A stretch of DNA of 64,000 nt from Simonsiella muelleri ATCC 29453 (GTDB lineage Bacteria > Pseudomonadota > Gammaproteobacteria > Burkholderiales > Neisseriaceae): the NCBI RefSeq assembly GCF_002951835.1, contig NZ_CP019448.1, positions 1,736,001-1,800,000 of the forward strand. Direction: 5' to 3'. Of the stretch, positions 41,883-52,582 are shown in pieces; positions within the stretch are counted from its first letter, which is position 1; every line of letters begins with the position of its first letter. The position numbers were made by a program, and so were the translations under genes. Below the pieces are notes generated by a model. That model had not been told where the DNA came from. It worked only from the letters and a program-made list of their open reading frames with translations, and did no database searches.

Positions 41883-44800
41883 ATGTCGCAATCCAATATC
41901 ACAGCAGGTATTCAGATTACCGCGAACGTGGACGGTATTCAAGAAATCAACAATTTGAGTCAAGCGGTTGATGATGCCAGCGAACAAGTACAAGAAATGC
42001 AGCGCATCGCCGCAGCCAAAACCACACTGGGCTTGGACGTGGACGACCATGCACGCGCAGAAATTCAAAAATTAGACAAAGCATTTGATGATTTGAAGCG
42101 CAGCGGTGGCTTATCGCAAGCCGAATTGGCGCGTGCTGCTCAATTGCACGCGCAAAAAGTGGGCGAATTAGAGCAAAGTTTGAAAAGAACCAAGCCATCA
42201 TTAGCTGATATGACCAATGGCATTCAAGGTTTGGTGGGGGCTGGCGGTGGTTTGGCGTATGTAACCAACGAAGCGATTAAATTTGAAAGCGCAATGGCGC
42301 AAGTCAAAAAAGTAACCGATGCCACGCCCGAGCAAATTAACGCGCTTTCAGGCAGCCTCAAAGAAATGGCAGGACAATTGGGCATGATGCCCGATGAATT
42401 GGCGCAAATCGCGGCGGCTGGTGGGCAAATGGGTTTGGCGTTTGACAAGCTGCCGCAGTTTACCCAAATGACCGCGCAAATGGCAAATGCCTTTGGCATC
42501 AGCGCGGACGCGGCTGGCGAAATGTCCGCTAAAATCAGCAATGTATACGGCTTGCAAATCAACGAAATGGCAGAGTTGGGCGATGCCATCAATGCACTGG
42601 GCAACACCACTGCCGCCAAAGAAAAAGAAATTGGCGAAGTGTTGATGCGAATGGGCGGTAATGCCAAGCAATTTGGCTTGCTCAAAGAAGAAGCGGCGGC
42701 GTTGGCGGCGACTTTTGTCAGCTTAGGCAAATCGCCCGAAGAGGCTGGCACGGCAATTAATGCGTTATTGTCTAAATTGCAGAACGCCAAAATCGGCACG
42801 AATGACTTCAAAGACGGTTTGAACGCGTTGGGTTTATCGGCTGAAGAAATGGCTGCCAACATCGCCACCAACCCACAACGCGCCCTAGATGATTTTTTGC
42901 AACGTCTTGATAAATTAGACAAACAAGCGCGTAGTGAGATTTTAGGGCAGATGTTTGGTGCGGAATATTCTGATGATTTGGCGTTGCTCACAGGCAGCCT
43001 GAAAACCTATACCGAAGCGGTCGCCACTGCCACCGACCACACCAAAAATTTTGGCGCAATGCAACGAGAAGCCGACGCTGCACTCAACACCACCGAAGGC
43101 AAAATGAATCAAGCCAAAGCCGAAATTGCCAGTGCCGCCATTGAGTTGGGTAATACCTTGCTGCCGATTATTCAATTGACTGCGAATGTCATAGGCGATG
43201 TCGCCAAAGCGGTTACGTCAGTATCAGAGCAATATCCCGTTTTGAGTCAAATGGCGGTGTTGTTTTTGGGCGCGAAAATGGCGAGTGAGGGCTTGAGTGC
43301 GTCCTTGAAACTGTTGGGCGTGGACAGTGAGACCAGTTTTGGCAACACCAAAAAATCATTATCCGAACTCAAAAAAGAGTTGAAAGACGCAGCACAAGCC
43401 GCTAAAGAAGTCGGACGCGACATTAAAAACGCAGTCAAAGGCAATTTAGACGATATGTCCAATAATAACAACGCCATCAAAAAACTTTCAGGCAGCCTCA
43501 AAGAAATGGCAGCCATTGCTGCTGAAGCCTTTGCAGCGTTTGAAGTTGGGCATGGCATGGGGACTTGGTTGTATGAAAATGTTGGGTTTGCGCAAAATTT
43601 AGGCGACAACATGGCAAAAGTCATTGCGTATATGGACGCGATGGTAACCGACCGTACGTTTGAAGATGTGAACCGTGAATTTCGCACCACCAACGAATTA
43701 GCACGTGAATTAGAAAAAAATCAAAAAGCCGCCGCCCAAGCAGCTGAAAAACGCAAAGCCACTGAAGCCCAAGCGGCTGAAGCACAAAAAGCCAAATTAG
43801 CCGAATTACGCGCAGAATACAGCAAAATTCAGCAAAAATACGATGAAGTTTCAGGCAACCTGAAAAAAATGGTAGATGATGGCAAAGCCAATACCCAAGC
43901 CTATCGCGACCTATCTGCCGAACAAGCCTTGCTGGCTGGCAAATTGATGCAAAGCCAACTGGCACTTAAAGACTTCAGCGACAACAACACCGCCAACACC
44001 GCACAAACTCAAGCAGCTTTAAACAATCTAGGCGTAACAGCGGAGCAGCTTTCAGGCAATCTATCCAAAGCAGCCAGCGCAAGTATTGCTGATTTTGCCA
44101 CCGCAGCTGCCAGTATTGGCAATCATGCCGAGCAAATGGCAACCGTGTTTCAGGCAGCCGTAGAAAAAATGGACTCGCCCGAAGCCTTGTTCGCGCTCAA
44201 AAATAGCCTGTCCGAAGCAGGCGCAAAAGCAGGTTTAACCGCTGATGAGATTAATCAAATCGCTGCCCTTGCGCCACAAGTGGGACTGGGTTTGGCGCAA
44301 ATCAGCAAACCGTTGGGCGATGCCGAAGCCGCCGCCACCGCGCTGGGTGTGAGTTTAGAGAATGCCTTGTTGTTAGGCACAACAGGCGCAATGACCACTG
44401 CACTGGGTCATTTTGACAAACTAACCGCGCAACTGGACGGCTTGAAACAAAACGGTATCAACACAGGCATGGTGTTACGCGAAAGTTTGAGCAAACTAAC
44501 CGATACCGCGCAGTCTGAAGGCGATATTGACGCGTTGAAATTTAAAATCAATCAATTGGGTGAGACAGGCAAACTGTCCATGCAAGACGTGGAACGCGCT
44601 ATTTTGGCAGCCGACCAAAAATTGAATCAATTGAAACAAAATACCGACCCCACCGCACAAGCTTTTGAATCATTGGGTATTCAAACGCGTGAAAGTTTGC
44701 GCTTGGCTGGCGAAGAGAGCCGCCAAGCATTTGAATTGGTCAAAAACAGCGGTCAGGCTACGGCGGCGGATATTCAGGCTGCCTTTGCCAAAACCGCGCA

Positions 44801-45923
44801 ATCCATGCTGGCAAGTGGCGATGCCCAACAACAAGCATGGGTTCAATCACAAGCCGCCGCCTACAACTATGCGGTAACGGTTGATGCGACAGGCAAAGCC
44901 AGTCTTCAGGCAGCCGCGCAAACCCAACAAGCAGCCGATACGCAAATTCAAGCACATCAACAAGTTACCCAAGCGGCGACCGAATCCGCACAAGCGCAAA
45001 GCCAAGCCGCCAAAGCAGTTGTGGAAAATGTGGAAAACGTGGGCAAGGCAGCCGAATTCAGCCAGCATAAAATGTCGGATTTAGGCTCAAAAGTCCATGA
45101 AACGCTTAAGAAAATGGGCGCGTATGCCACGTTTGGCACGGCTTCATGGGCTAACACGCTGCGTAGCGTACAGGATATGTACATCAACATCAATCAAACC
45201 GTCCAACGTTTGAACGAAGAAACCGAAAACGGCGGCAACATCGCCGAACATTTGGCACGCGCCGAACTCATGGCAGCCAATAACGCTAGAAAATTAGACA
45301 AAACCACGTTGAATAATTTACACCAAGCGATTGATAAAGCGCGTCAAAAAATGCAACAACTGGCAGACGAAGCCGCCAACGCACGCAGAGAAGCCGAGAA
45401 AGAATTGCTCCGCGCACAAGGTCGTGATGGCGATGTGCAAAAATTAGAGCAACAAGAGAAACTAAATGCGCTCAAGCGAAAACAAGCCCAAGCGCAAAAA
45501 ACAGGCAACCGCCAAGCGCAAGACGATTACGCGGCTGCCATTGCTGCCCAACAAGCCGCTTACCAAGCCCAAGCCGAGCGTGAAGCCGAACAAGAACGTG
45601 AACGCCAACAACAACAGCGCGAAGCCGAACAACAGCGTTTGCAGCAACAACGTGAAGCCGAACAGCAACGCCAACAGCAAGAACGCGAACGTTTGCAGCG
45701 CGAAGCCGAACAAATGCGGTTCAGGCTGCCTGAAAACAAGGTGGATTTAAGCGACATGGATTGGCGTGGTATGCAATTTGATTTTAGTGGTGTAACCGAA
45801 GCACTGGCAGCGCGTGATAACCAAATTAAACAGCAAATCCCAAATTTAATTAAAGAGTTAATGCCACAAATCGCCCAAGAACTCATTAAACAAATTCAAA
45901 AAGATAACAAACGAACCTCTTAA
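41883..45923 (+). CDS. Tail tape measure protein
   Basis: The length (1346 residues) would set tail length at roughly 200 nm by the usual rule. The TP901-type N-terminal region (FESAMAQVKKVTDATPEQI, MAGQLGMMPDELAQIAAAGGQMGL) is followed by hydrophobic helices near residues 430-560, long coiled coils and a Gln/Glu/Arg-rich tail (about 1230-1280). Several uptake sequences lie in frame, encoding SGSLK or FQAA-type peptides. The stop codon lies in the loop of a terminator. Confidence 0.9.
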   Translation: MSQSNITAGIQITANVDGIQEINNLSQAVDDASEQVQEMQRIAAAKTTLGLDVDDHARAEIQKLDKAFDDLKRSGGLSQAELARAAQLHAQKVGELEQSLKRTKPSLADMTNGIQGLVGAGGGLAYVTNEAIKFESAMAQVKKVTDATPEQINALSGSLKEMAGQLGMMPDELAQIAAAGGQMGLAFDKLPQFTQMTAQMANAFGISADAAGEMSAKISNVYGLQINEMAELGDAINALGNTTAAKEKEIGEVLMRMGGNAKQFGLLKEEAAALAATFVSLGKSPEEAGTAINALLSKLQNAKIGTNDFKDGLNALGLSAEEMAANIATNPQRALDDFLQRLDKLDKQARSEILGQMFGAEYSDDLALLTGSLKTYTEAVATATDHTKNFGAMQREADAALNTTEGKMNQAKAEIASAAIELGNTLLPIIQLTANVIGDVAKAVTSVSEQYPVLSQMAVLFLGAKMASEGLSASLKLLGVDSETSFGNTKKSLSELKKELKDAAQAAKEVGRDIKNAVKGNLDDMSNNNNAIKKLSGSLKEMAAIAAEAFAAFEVGHGMGTWLYENVGFAQNLGDNMAKVIAYMDAMVTDRTFEDVNREFRTTNELARELEKNQKAAAQAAEKRKATEAQAAEAQKAKLAELRAEYSKIQQKYDEVSGNLKKMVDDGKANTQAYRDLSAEQALLAGKLMQSQLALKDFSDNNTANTAQTQAALNNLGVTAEQLSGNLSKAASASIADFATAAASIGNHAEQMATVFQAAVEKMDSPEALFALKNSLSEAGAKAGLTADEINQIAALAPQVGLGLAQISKPLGDAEAAATALGVSLENALLLGTTGAMTTALGHFDKLTAQLDGLKQNGINTGMVLRESLSKLTDTAQSEGDIDALKFKINQLGETGKLSMQDVERAILAADQKLNQLKQNTDPTAQAFESLGIQTRESLRLAGEESRQAFELVKNSGQATAADIQAAFAKTAQSMLASGDAQQQAWVQSQAAAYNYAVTVDATGKASLQAAAQTQQAADTQIQAHQQVTQAATESAQAQSQAAKAVVENVENVGKAAEFSQHKMSDLGSKVHETLKKMGAYATFGTASWANTLRSVQDMYININQTVQRLNEETENGGNIAEHLARAELMAANNARKLDKTTLNNLHQAIDKARQKMQQLADEAANARREAEKELLRAQGRDGDVQKLEQQEKLNALKRKQAQAQKTGNRQAQDDYAAAIAAQQAAYQAQAEREAEQERERQQQQREAEQQRLQQQREAEQQRQQQERERLQREAEQMRFRLPENKVDLSDMDWRGMQFDFSGVTEALAARDNQIKQQIPNLIKELMPQIAQELIKQIQKDNKRTS

Positions 45924-45938
45924 AAGGTTCGTTTTTTC
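45910..45938 (+). terminator. Terminator overlapping the tape-measure stop
   Basis: AACGAACCT (45910-45918) and AGGTTCGTT (45925-45933) pair perfectly, then TTTT. The loop holds the tape-measure TAA. An uptake-sequence palindrome follows at about 45941. Confidence 0.85.
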
Positions 45939-45970
45939 TTTTCAGGCTGCCTGAAAAAATAGGAAACCAA

Positions 45971-47842
45971 ATGCAACGCAAAACCGAAATCACACAACAA
46001 GATTTAAAATTTTACGCCAGCCAACGCCTAACCGATACCGATGACGGCGGCGGCGCAATGACAGGCGTTCAATTAAATGGCACAACGAACGAACTTTTCA
46101 ACGCGGTATCAGATTTGGACAAAACGCGTGGACGCGTCAATGTGCGTTTGGCTTACGCAGCCGTTAGCCGTGCTGATGCGGCGGCTTTGTTGGGCGCAAA
46201 CGTGATTATCAGCGAACCGCCCGAAGACCCAGCCGTCTCTATTTTGGCGTGTCCTGCTGATTACTACGCGCAAACACGCGCCGAAATCATGCCGCGCATT
46301 GAAGCGTATTCTAATCCAACCATCGCCAGCCGAATGACTTTACTGGGGACACAAAGACGGAACAGCCGTTTAGTACAAACCTATCAATCTTTAGATGCGC
46401 CCTTGCCTTTGGTAGGCGAACGCTACGCGCTGGGTTATGTAGATGCTAACAAACAACAGCAATTTGAATATTTTCGTATTGACAAATTAACCCATAGTAT
46501 TCAAACATTTGAAGACGACAAAGGCACATTCCAAGTTCGCGTAATTGAAATGGAAACGCAAAATGCCTTGAGTTTGGATTTGCAAGGCGTGAAATCGCCA
46601 TCACGCACCCAAATCTCCCCAGCTGTGGAAGTCTTGAAAACGCAAGTATCTGATAGCGGTAAATATTATGGCGTTCGTCCCATCAAAAAAGAATTGAAAC
46701 AAGGCGCGGTAGAAATCAATGTAGACACGATTTTTGAAAAATTAATTCCCACGTCCACGGTTAGCACTGCGTTGGCGGACGATTGGGCTAGTGGCAAACC
46801 GTTGTGGATTCCCACCGCGCCACGCCGTGTGGTGTACGCTGGTTCAGCTTATGTGTCTGATGGTAATGTGTATTTTGATACTGGCGTATTACCGACATCA
46901 GTAGAATTGACAGGTTGGGTAGATGATGGTTCAGGCAGCCTGAAAAATTCAAATGGCGAAATTTTACAGATTGATTACGCCAAAGGTGTGATTTATGGCG
47001 TTAAAAATCAACAAATTGGGCGAATTTACGCCACGCCAGCCGTGAAATATCAAAATTATGCCTATTCCGCCACTTCGCCCATCAAAGAAACCAATCAAAG
47101 CACGGAATTTGCGTTGCTGTTGCGCCCAATGCCTGCACGTGGCAGCGTGGGGGTGTCGTATCGCGCTGGCGGTCAGTGGTACGAATTAACAGGCTATTCG
47201 GACAACAGCTTACACGATGAAACAGGCGAAGTACGTGGCGAAATCACGACTTCAGGCAGCCTGAAAATCAGTTTGCCTGTGTTGCCTGATGTGGGAAGTG
47301 GTTTGTTGGTGTCGTGGTCGCCTGATGGTTTTTACAAGACGCTGGGCGACAAAATGGCAGGTTCTGTGATTGCGCCACAACCGATGTCATCGGCGGTTCG
47401 GTTGCCTGAAATTCCAGTGCCACGTTTGAAGCCGTCCACGTTGCGCTTGTCGTGGCATGACGGAACGCCGCGCACCGCACAAGACAGCAACGGCAGCATC
47501 ACAGGCGCATGTGGTGGTTATGTGCATTATGGCGAGGGGCGATTTTATCCGACTAATTTGAATGCAGCTGTATTAGATTGGACGGCTGAACAATACATTG
47601 CCCAAAGTGAACGCAAATCCGTTGAGGTCAAAGCCAATGGTACGCGCATGACATTGAGCGCAGGCGCAAAGGTCGCTAAAGGCAGCCTGAAAATCAGTTT
47701 ACCGATTGGCATTCGCGTGGAAGAAGTAGAAAAATTAAGTGAATCAATCAGTTCGGGGGTTTCATCATCGGTTGCCACGGTTTCAACTACGCCGTCTGCA
47801 CCAAGAAAAAAATTTTACGCATTTACCGCATCAACTATTTGA
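45971..47842 (+). CDS. Putative tail tip/hub structural protein 1
   Basis: The 623-residue product follows the tape measure, where D3112/B3-like transposable siphophages encode tail-tip proteins. It is beta-rich with a Ser-rich C-terminus and a cysteine loop (GACGGYVHYGEG). No catalytic motif is seen. In-frame uptake sequences encode SGSLK repeatedly. The name rests on position and size. Confidence 0.6.
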   Translation: MQRKTEITQQDLKFYASQRLTDTDDGGGAMTGVQLNGTTNELFNAVSDLDKTRGRVNVRLAYAAVSRADAAALLGANVIISEPPEDPAVSILACPADYYAQTRAEIMPRIEAYSNPTIASRMTLLGTQRRNSRLVQTYQSLDAPLPLVGERYALGYVDANKQQQFEYFRIDKLTHSIQTFEDDKGTFQVRVIEMETQNALSLDLQGVKSPSRTQISPAVEVLKTQVSDSGKYYGVRPIKKELKQGAVEINVDTIFEKLIPTSTVSTALADDWASGKPLWIPTAPRRVVYAGSAYVSDGNVYFDTGVLPTSVELTGWVDDGSGSLKNSNGEILQIDYAKGVIYGVKNQQIGRIYATPAVKYQNYAYSATSPIKETNQSTEFALLLRPMPARGSVGVSYRAGGQWYELTGYSDNSLHDETGEVRGEITTSGSLKISLPVLPDVGSGLLVSWSPDGFYKTLGDKMAGSVIAPQPMSSAVRLPEIPVPRLKPSTLRLSWHDGTPRTAQDSNGSITGACGGYVHYGEGRFYPTNLNAAVLDWTAEQYIAQSERKSVEVKANGTRMTLSAGAKVAKGSLKISLPIGIRVEEVEKLSESISSGVSSSVATVSTTPSAPRKKFYAFTASTI

Positions 47843-47859
47843 GTTAACAGGATAAATAC

Positions 47860-49554
47860 ATGGAAAATTTTAGCAGCAATCATGCCGAAATTTACGACAA
47901 TGGCAACGGCGGTTTGATGACGAACGGACGACTCATTAACGGCGCAAGCATTGATTATGTTACAGGCGATATTGTGATTCCAACCGAACCATTCAAACAA
48001 CCAATTCACACAGCAACTTACAGCGAATTTTCGCTAACCGACACATCGCCCCGATATGTGGCGGTTGCAGGCAGCACCACGATTCAGCGAACGGTTGTGG
48101 TCGCGCCCAAACACGCGATGGTGGAATTTGTCAGCAGCGAAGAAACGCGCACGGTTGGCGACACCGTTCGCAGCGCAAGTCAAACTTTTGATGTATTACA
48201 AGGTGTTGCGATTCCACGCATTGCCTTGCTTAATTCGTGGACGTTTGAAATTCAAGGCAAATTCACAATAGAACGCGACGGCGTGTTGTATCAAAACTGG
48301 AACTACAATCAAGGCACTGGGACAGTCGTAGGCAGCTTGAATGCCGCGACTGGCATTGTCAACATTAATAATCTTGCGCCTAATGCCAGCCCGAATATCA
48401 AAGTATTATCAGGTGTTTACCATCAAGGCGAATATGGTGTTCAACAAATTCACGGACGCACCGCCATCGCTCCTGTAAACCCTGAAAGTTTCATTGCTTA
48501 CGCAGAAACTGGCGAAACCACATTGCGCGGCGATTCGCAAGCAGATGGCAGCATCACAGGCACACTTTCAGGCAGCATTGATTATGACACAGGTTTATTC
48601 AATGTATCGGCTAATGCCATCGTACCGCCCGAATCATTGCGCTACAACGCCGTTTCGCTGACATCTATCCCGATTGACACGGACATTGGCATCAACGCAG
48701 TTCGGTTGCCACAAGATGGACGTGTTCCTATTTTTCGTGTGGGCGATGTGGTTGTCTTGACAAATAAAATGCTGCAAGACTTGGGCAGCGCACACACCGC
48801 AGGCGCGACCATTCCGCTTAATCGCAGCGATGCTGACCGCGTGTGTGTGGTGGATGCCAATAGCAAACACGTTCTCGCCACGCAATACGATATTGTTTCA
48901 GGTAGCCTTGTGTGGGCGATGCCGTTGGATTTGTCGGGTTACGCGATGCCGTTGTCGGCGTGTTTGATTTATGAAGAAGAAAACCGTTTGATGGGCGTGA
49001 ATATTTCAGGCAGCCTGAAACTGCAATACGGTTTAAAACGTAATTATCCTATTGAAAAAACGTATCTTTCCAGCGCGATTATTGGCGGCGAAAAAGGCGA
49101 TTTACTTGTCCGCGCGACCGAGCCATTCAGTCAGCAAGCGTGGACAAAAGTGTGGCAAAACACGCGCATCGGCGATGAGATTTTAGCCAAATTAAACGTC
49201 AAAGATTATCCAATTAAATTAACATCGGACGGCGCGATTAATGGGCGTTGGTTGATTGAATTTGTGTCGCCGACGCAATTCAAATTATACGAAGAACGCT
49301 TAGGCTTAATTGCCGCCAGCGACACATTAAGCGACCTTTCGCCTTTGAATCCTGCCACGAATAAGCCATTTTTTACGCTGCCACATTTGGCGTTTGGAGG
49401 CGGTTGGGAAACGAGAAATTGCGTGCGCTTTAACACGTCCACCACGTCTATGGGAATTTGGTTTATTCGGGCGGTTCAGCCGAGTGCCGACAAAACCAGC
49501 CACGCGGATAAATTCACCGCTTGCTTACGCGGAAACACGAATATTATTGAATAA
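47860..49554 (+). CDS. Putative tail structural protein 2
   Basis: The 564-residue product is beta-rich, with repeated IDYxTGDI/IDYDTGLF-like segments that also occur in the preceding protein (IDYAKGVI), so the two may share domains by duplication. No known motif is seen. It starts 17 bases after the preceding stop and belongs to the same tail operon. Confidence 0.6.
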   Translation: MENFSSNHAEIYDNGNGGLMTNGRLINGASIDYVTGDIVIPTEPFKQPIHTATYSEFSLTDTSPRYVAVAGSTTIQRTVVVAPKHAMVEFVSSEETRTVGDTVRSASQTFDVLQGVAIPRIALLNSWTFEIQGKFTIERDGVLYQNWNYNQGTGTVVGSLNAATGIVNINNLAPNASPNIKVLSGVYHQGEYGVQQIHGRTAIAPVNPESFIAYAETGETTLRGDSQADGSITGTLSGSIDYDTGLFNVSANAIVPPESLRYNAVSLTSIPIDTDIGINAVRLPQDGRVPIFRVGDVVVLTNKMLQDLGSAHTAGATIPLNRSDADRVCVVDANSKHVLATQYDIVSGSLVWAMPLDLSGYAMPLSACLIYEEENRLMGVNISGSLKLQYGLKRNYPIEKTYLSSAIIGGEKGDLLVRATEPFSQQAWTKVWQNTRIGDEILAKLNVKDYPIKLTSDGAINGRWLIEFVSPTQFKLYEERLGLIAASDTLSDLSPLNPATNKPFFTLPHLAFGGGWETRNCVRFNTSTTSMGIWFIRAVQPSADKTSHADKFTACLRGNTNIIE

Positions 49555-49566
49555 AAAGGAAAAGTT

Positions 49567-50457
49567 ATGTTTAGTCAAACAACCAAAATTCCTGCCAAAG
49601 TCTATCGCAGCACGGATAAGGACGCGCCGAAATTAGATGCGGTTGCAGGCAGCCTGAAAACCTTGTTAAAAGCTTGTTTGGTAACAGGTTATGGCGCAGA
49701 CGATAGCCGCAAAGAGCCTGCTGGTTGGGCGATGCCGTTTGAGAATGATGTGAGTGCTGTCTTTCGTAGTCAATCGCCTGAATCCACGAAATTTTGTTTA
49801 CAAATCAATAATGAAAATGACAATTATGCCGTACTGGGCGCGTATCAGCGCATGAGTAATTTGAATACTGGTACGAGCTATTTTGGCTACACCGATATTG
49901 GGCAAAACCATTTTGCTTACGCTGGTACGGGTAGTGGTGGTAGTACAGGAAAATGGCTGTTGGTGGCGTGCGAGCGTGCATTTTGGTTGGCTATTTTGGA
50001 TACAAACAGCACCAGTTTGGTTTTGTTTTTTGGTGATGCGCGACCGCTTGCTCCTGCCGATAACACGGCTTGCGTGTTTGTTCATAGCAACTACAGCAGA
50101 GCAACGAATTGGGATACAGGCAGCTTGAAAAACCCCATGTTGGCACAAGCGTGGCAAGGTAGTGGCGCATTAATGGCTGACTTAGGTGGCAATTATTATA
50201 GCAATAGCAACCTAGCACCTTACCCCGACCCGATTCATGGTGGATTCATTGCCCATGAAGTTTTTGTCATGGAAAAGCAAACTTATCGTGCTGTTTTACC
50301 TAATTTGTTGTCATCTATGAATAACTTACGTACTGCTATGCCGACATGGTCAATATTAAAATTAGATGGCGATGACGCGGATTATTTGCTGTTGGATATT
50401 TCGGACGGTGGCGGAAATAATCACTTGTTAAATTTGAGTTATTTTGAGTACAACTAA
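49567..50457 (+). CDS. Putative virion protein
   Basis: The 296-residue product (MFSQTTKIPAKVYRSTDKDA) has a Gly/Asn-rich beta-type composition (GTGSGGSTGKWLL) like tail-tip or adsorption proteins. A good AAAAGGA precedes the ATG. It contains two uptake-sequence-derived GSLK peptides. Family not recognised. Confidence 0.55.
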   Translation: MFSQTTKIPAKVYRSTDKDAPKLDAVAGSLKTLLKACLVTGYGADDSRKEPAGWAMPFENDVSAVFRSQSPESTKFCLQINNENDNYAVLGAYQRMSNLNTGTSYFGYTDIGQNHFAYAGTGSGGSTGKWLLVACERAFWLAILDTNSTSLVLFFGDARPLAPADNTACVFVHSNYSRATNWDTGSLKNPMLAQAWQGSGALMADLGGNYYSNSNLAPYPDPIHGGFIAHEVFVMEKQTYRAVLPNLLSSMNNLRTAMPTWSILKLDGDDADYLLLDISDGGGNNHLLNLSYFEYN

Positions 50458-50751
50458 ATGAAAATTAAATTAAATATTCGCCATCGCCAAAGCCGTTACA
50501 CAGGACGTGGCTATTTTTCTGGCGAAGGAAGCGGTATTGTTACCGTTGCTGGTACGCCTGCTCGCCGCCGAATTTTTGTATTTGACGAACAAACCATGAT
50601 GTGTGTGCGCGATGTGTATTCACATGAAGATGGCACTTATCGTGTGGATAATCTTGATGAAACACGCACTTACATTCTGATGGGCTACGACAACCTACGG
50701 CAATACAACAAAATTGATGGCTGGGCTGGCATGAAACCTAAAGTGAATTAA
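50458..50751 (+). CDS. Small beta-sandwich-like virion protein
   Basis: The 97-residue product starts directly at the previous stop. GIVTVAGTPARRRIFVFDEQTM followed by HEDGTYRVDNLDETRTYIL resembles carboxypeptidase-regulatory/transthyretin-like beta sandwiches found on phage tails. Function by position only. Confidence 0.6.
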   Translation: MKIKLNIRHRQSRYTGRGYFSGEGSGIVTVAGTPARRRIFVFDEQTMMCVRDVYSHEDGTYRVDNLDETRTYILMGYDNLRQYNKIDGWAGMKPKVN

Positions 50752-50754
50752 TTA

Positions 50755-52554
50755 ATGAATAGCGCACAATTGCCTTTTGAATTGGGGCGGCGCGTTGAAC
50801 AGCAGCCCGACACGTTGCCATTCAAATTCACATTGAATGACAACGTCGCGCCCCCAAAACCCACCAAACCAGTCGCCCCCATCAAACCGACCATTGGCGC
50901 AAATTGGACAAGTGCATGGTCAGCTCAAAGCACTCAAGGCGCGTGTTTGGCGGTTTCGGGACAAAATCAAGCGTTGGCGCAAAATTATTGGGCGCAATTT
51001 GTGGCGGTTGCGCCTGTTTCAGGCTGCCTGAACGTGGAAATCGGGACGTTGGCATGGTTGTGGTTGATGTTTGTGGGCGTGTCGGGCAGCACCGCGCGCC
51101 TGCATTCGTGTTGGCAAAATCATGTGGCGTTCGCGCCTAAACTTTCAGGCTGCCTGAAAACGCGTATCGCTGCCAACCAGTTCTACGCCAATCACACCAC
51201 CACGCGCCAAGCCAACGCCCCCCATCTCACAAATTGCACCGCCACGCCAACCGCATTCACACAATATTTTGTCAATGGATTTATCGCGCAATCAAGCGGT
51301 TATCATCTTTCAGGCTGCCTGAAAACCGCCGTGAGTCGCAGCGTTCAACCACCGTGTGAATGGTATCCAATTCCCATTGACAACACGCCTAACCGTGATG
51401 ATTGTGATTGCGCGTGTGGCAAACCGCCTCCACCCGATGCTTTACCTCTGGATTTCAGCACCCAAGCCGCTAAACCCGACGCGGCACAAGTCCCGATTTC
51501 GTTCGCGTGTGGTAAGCCGAAAGTTATTATTCCAAATTTGGATAATTATATGATTTATAATGAAATTAAAGCACAATTAGCGGACGGTACATCATTGGAA
51601 TTGCTGTCGCTGAATATCAAAGCCGACACGGCTGGTTACTGTTGGCAAGCCGATTTAACCGTGTCGCCCGAATCATTCGTTAAAGTGAAATTCAGGCAGC
51701 CTGAAAAAGACGTGATTACGGTATTAATTAATTCAGAACGTTTTGATTTTATGGCAGAAGAGTTTAGCGATAACCGCGCATTTGGTAAAAAAAGCTACAC
51801 CATCACAGGGCGTAGCCAAACGGCTTTATTGGGCGCGGATTTTGCCCATTCGTCTGCTGGTTTGGTCAATTCAGAATCATACGCCAGACAAATCGCTGAT
51901 TCACAATTGAAATTTTTAAATTTTAAAATTGAAAATTGGCAGATTGTGGATTGGCTTGTCCCTGCAAATGTCTATAGTTTAACCGACAAAACGCCTATTG
52001 CGGTGCTGCAAGACATCGCGCAAACAGCTGGCGGATTCGTGGCAAGCCACCCCTATTTGCCACAACTGGATATTCGCCCAACATGGCGCGTGGCAGCGTG
52101 GGCGTTGGCAGACGCTGCACCCGATGTGCAAGTGCCAAACAGTGCGATTGTCAGCATTTCAGGCAGCCTGCAACAGAATTTGCGTTGCCATGCAGTCGGC
52201 GTAGCAGCCAACCACAATCAAGGTAAAGCCGCCAACGTTTACCGCCGCGAACATGGCAACACACCACGTGCCACCGATTTGAGCCACACGCTTTACACGG
52301 ATTACAACGTTTGCGAAGCGGCTGGCGTGGCAACATTAAGCAACACAGGCATACATAAAAGTGAAACCGTCAAGCTGCCATGGATTCCCAAATACGGTTT
52401 AAACCGTGCCGAATTGGGCGAAATTTGGCAATTCAATGAACCTGCTGAATCGTGGCGAGGTGTGGTCAAATCGGTGCAAATCAGCGTGGCAATGAATGGC
52501 GAGGTGCCTGTGATTTATCAAACGTTGGGCGTGGACAGATACATGGATATTTGA
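50755..52554 (+). CDS. Putative tail hub/baseplate protein
   Basis: The 599-residue product has a Pro-rich N-terminus, a Cys-rich middle (DDCDCACGKPPP) and a C-terminal half that looks like a tail-hub domain (FMAEEFSDNRAFGKKSYTI, then GVVKSVQISVAMNG). SGCLN/SGCLK peptides are encoded by uptake sequences in reverse orientation at about 51018, 51144 and 51311, about 126 and 167 bases apart. Receptor-binding or hub function is inferred. Confidence 0.6.
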   Translation: MNSAQLPFELGRRVEQQPDTLPFKFTLNDNVAPPKPTKPVAPIKPTIGANWTSAWSAQSTQGACLAVSGQNQALAQNYWAQFVAVAPVSGCLNVEIGTLAWLWLMFVGVSGSTARLHSCWQNHVAFAPKLSGCLKTRIAANQFYANHTTTRQANAPHLTNCTATPTAFTQYFVNGFIAQSSGYHLSGCLKTAVSRSVQPPCEWYPIPIDNTPNRDDCDCACGKPPPPDALPLDFSTQAAKPDAAQVPISFACGKPKVIIPNLDNYMIYNEIKAQLADGTSLELLSLNIKADTAGYCWQADLTVSPESFVKVKFRQPEKDVITVLINSERFDFMAEEFSDNRAFGKKSYTITGRSQTALLGADFAHSSAGLVNSESYARQIADSQLKFLNFKIENWQIVDWLVPANVYSLTDKTPIAVLQDIAQTAGGFVASHPYLPQLDIRPTWRVAAWALADAAPDVQVPNSAIVSISGSLQQNLRCHAVGVAANHNQGKAANVYRREHGNTPRATDLSHTLYTDYNVCEAAGVATLSNTGIHKSETVKLPWIPKYGLNRAELGEIWQFNEPAESWRGVVKSVQISVAMNGEVPVIYQTLGVDRYMDI

Positions 52555-52582
52555 TTAATTCAGGCAGCCTGAAAGGGAAAAA

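Noticed and set aside
42224..42991. 255-codon antisense frame in the tape-measure gene
   Set aside because: It is the complement of a well-supported coding region with no family-like motif.
45462..45886. Long antisense frames rich in Leu, Ser and Cys opposite the tape-measure gene
   Set aside because: They mirror the Gln/Glu-rich repeat of the sense gene and have no start signals.
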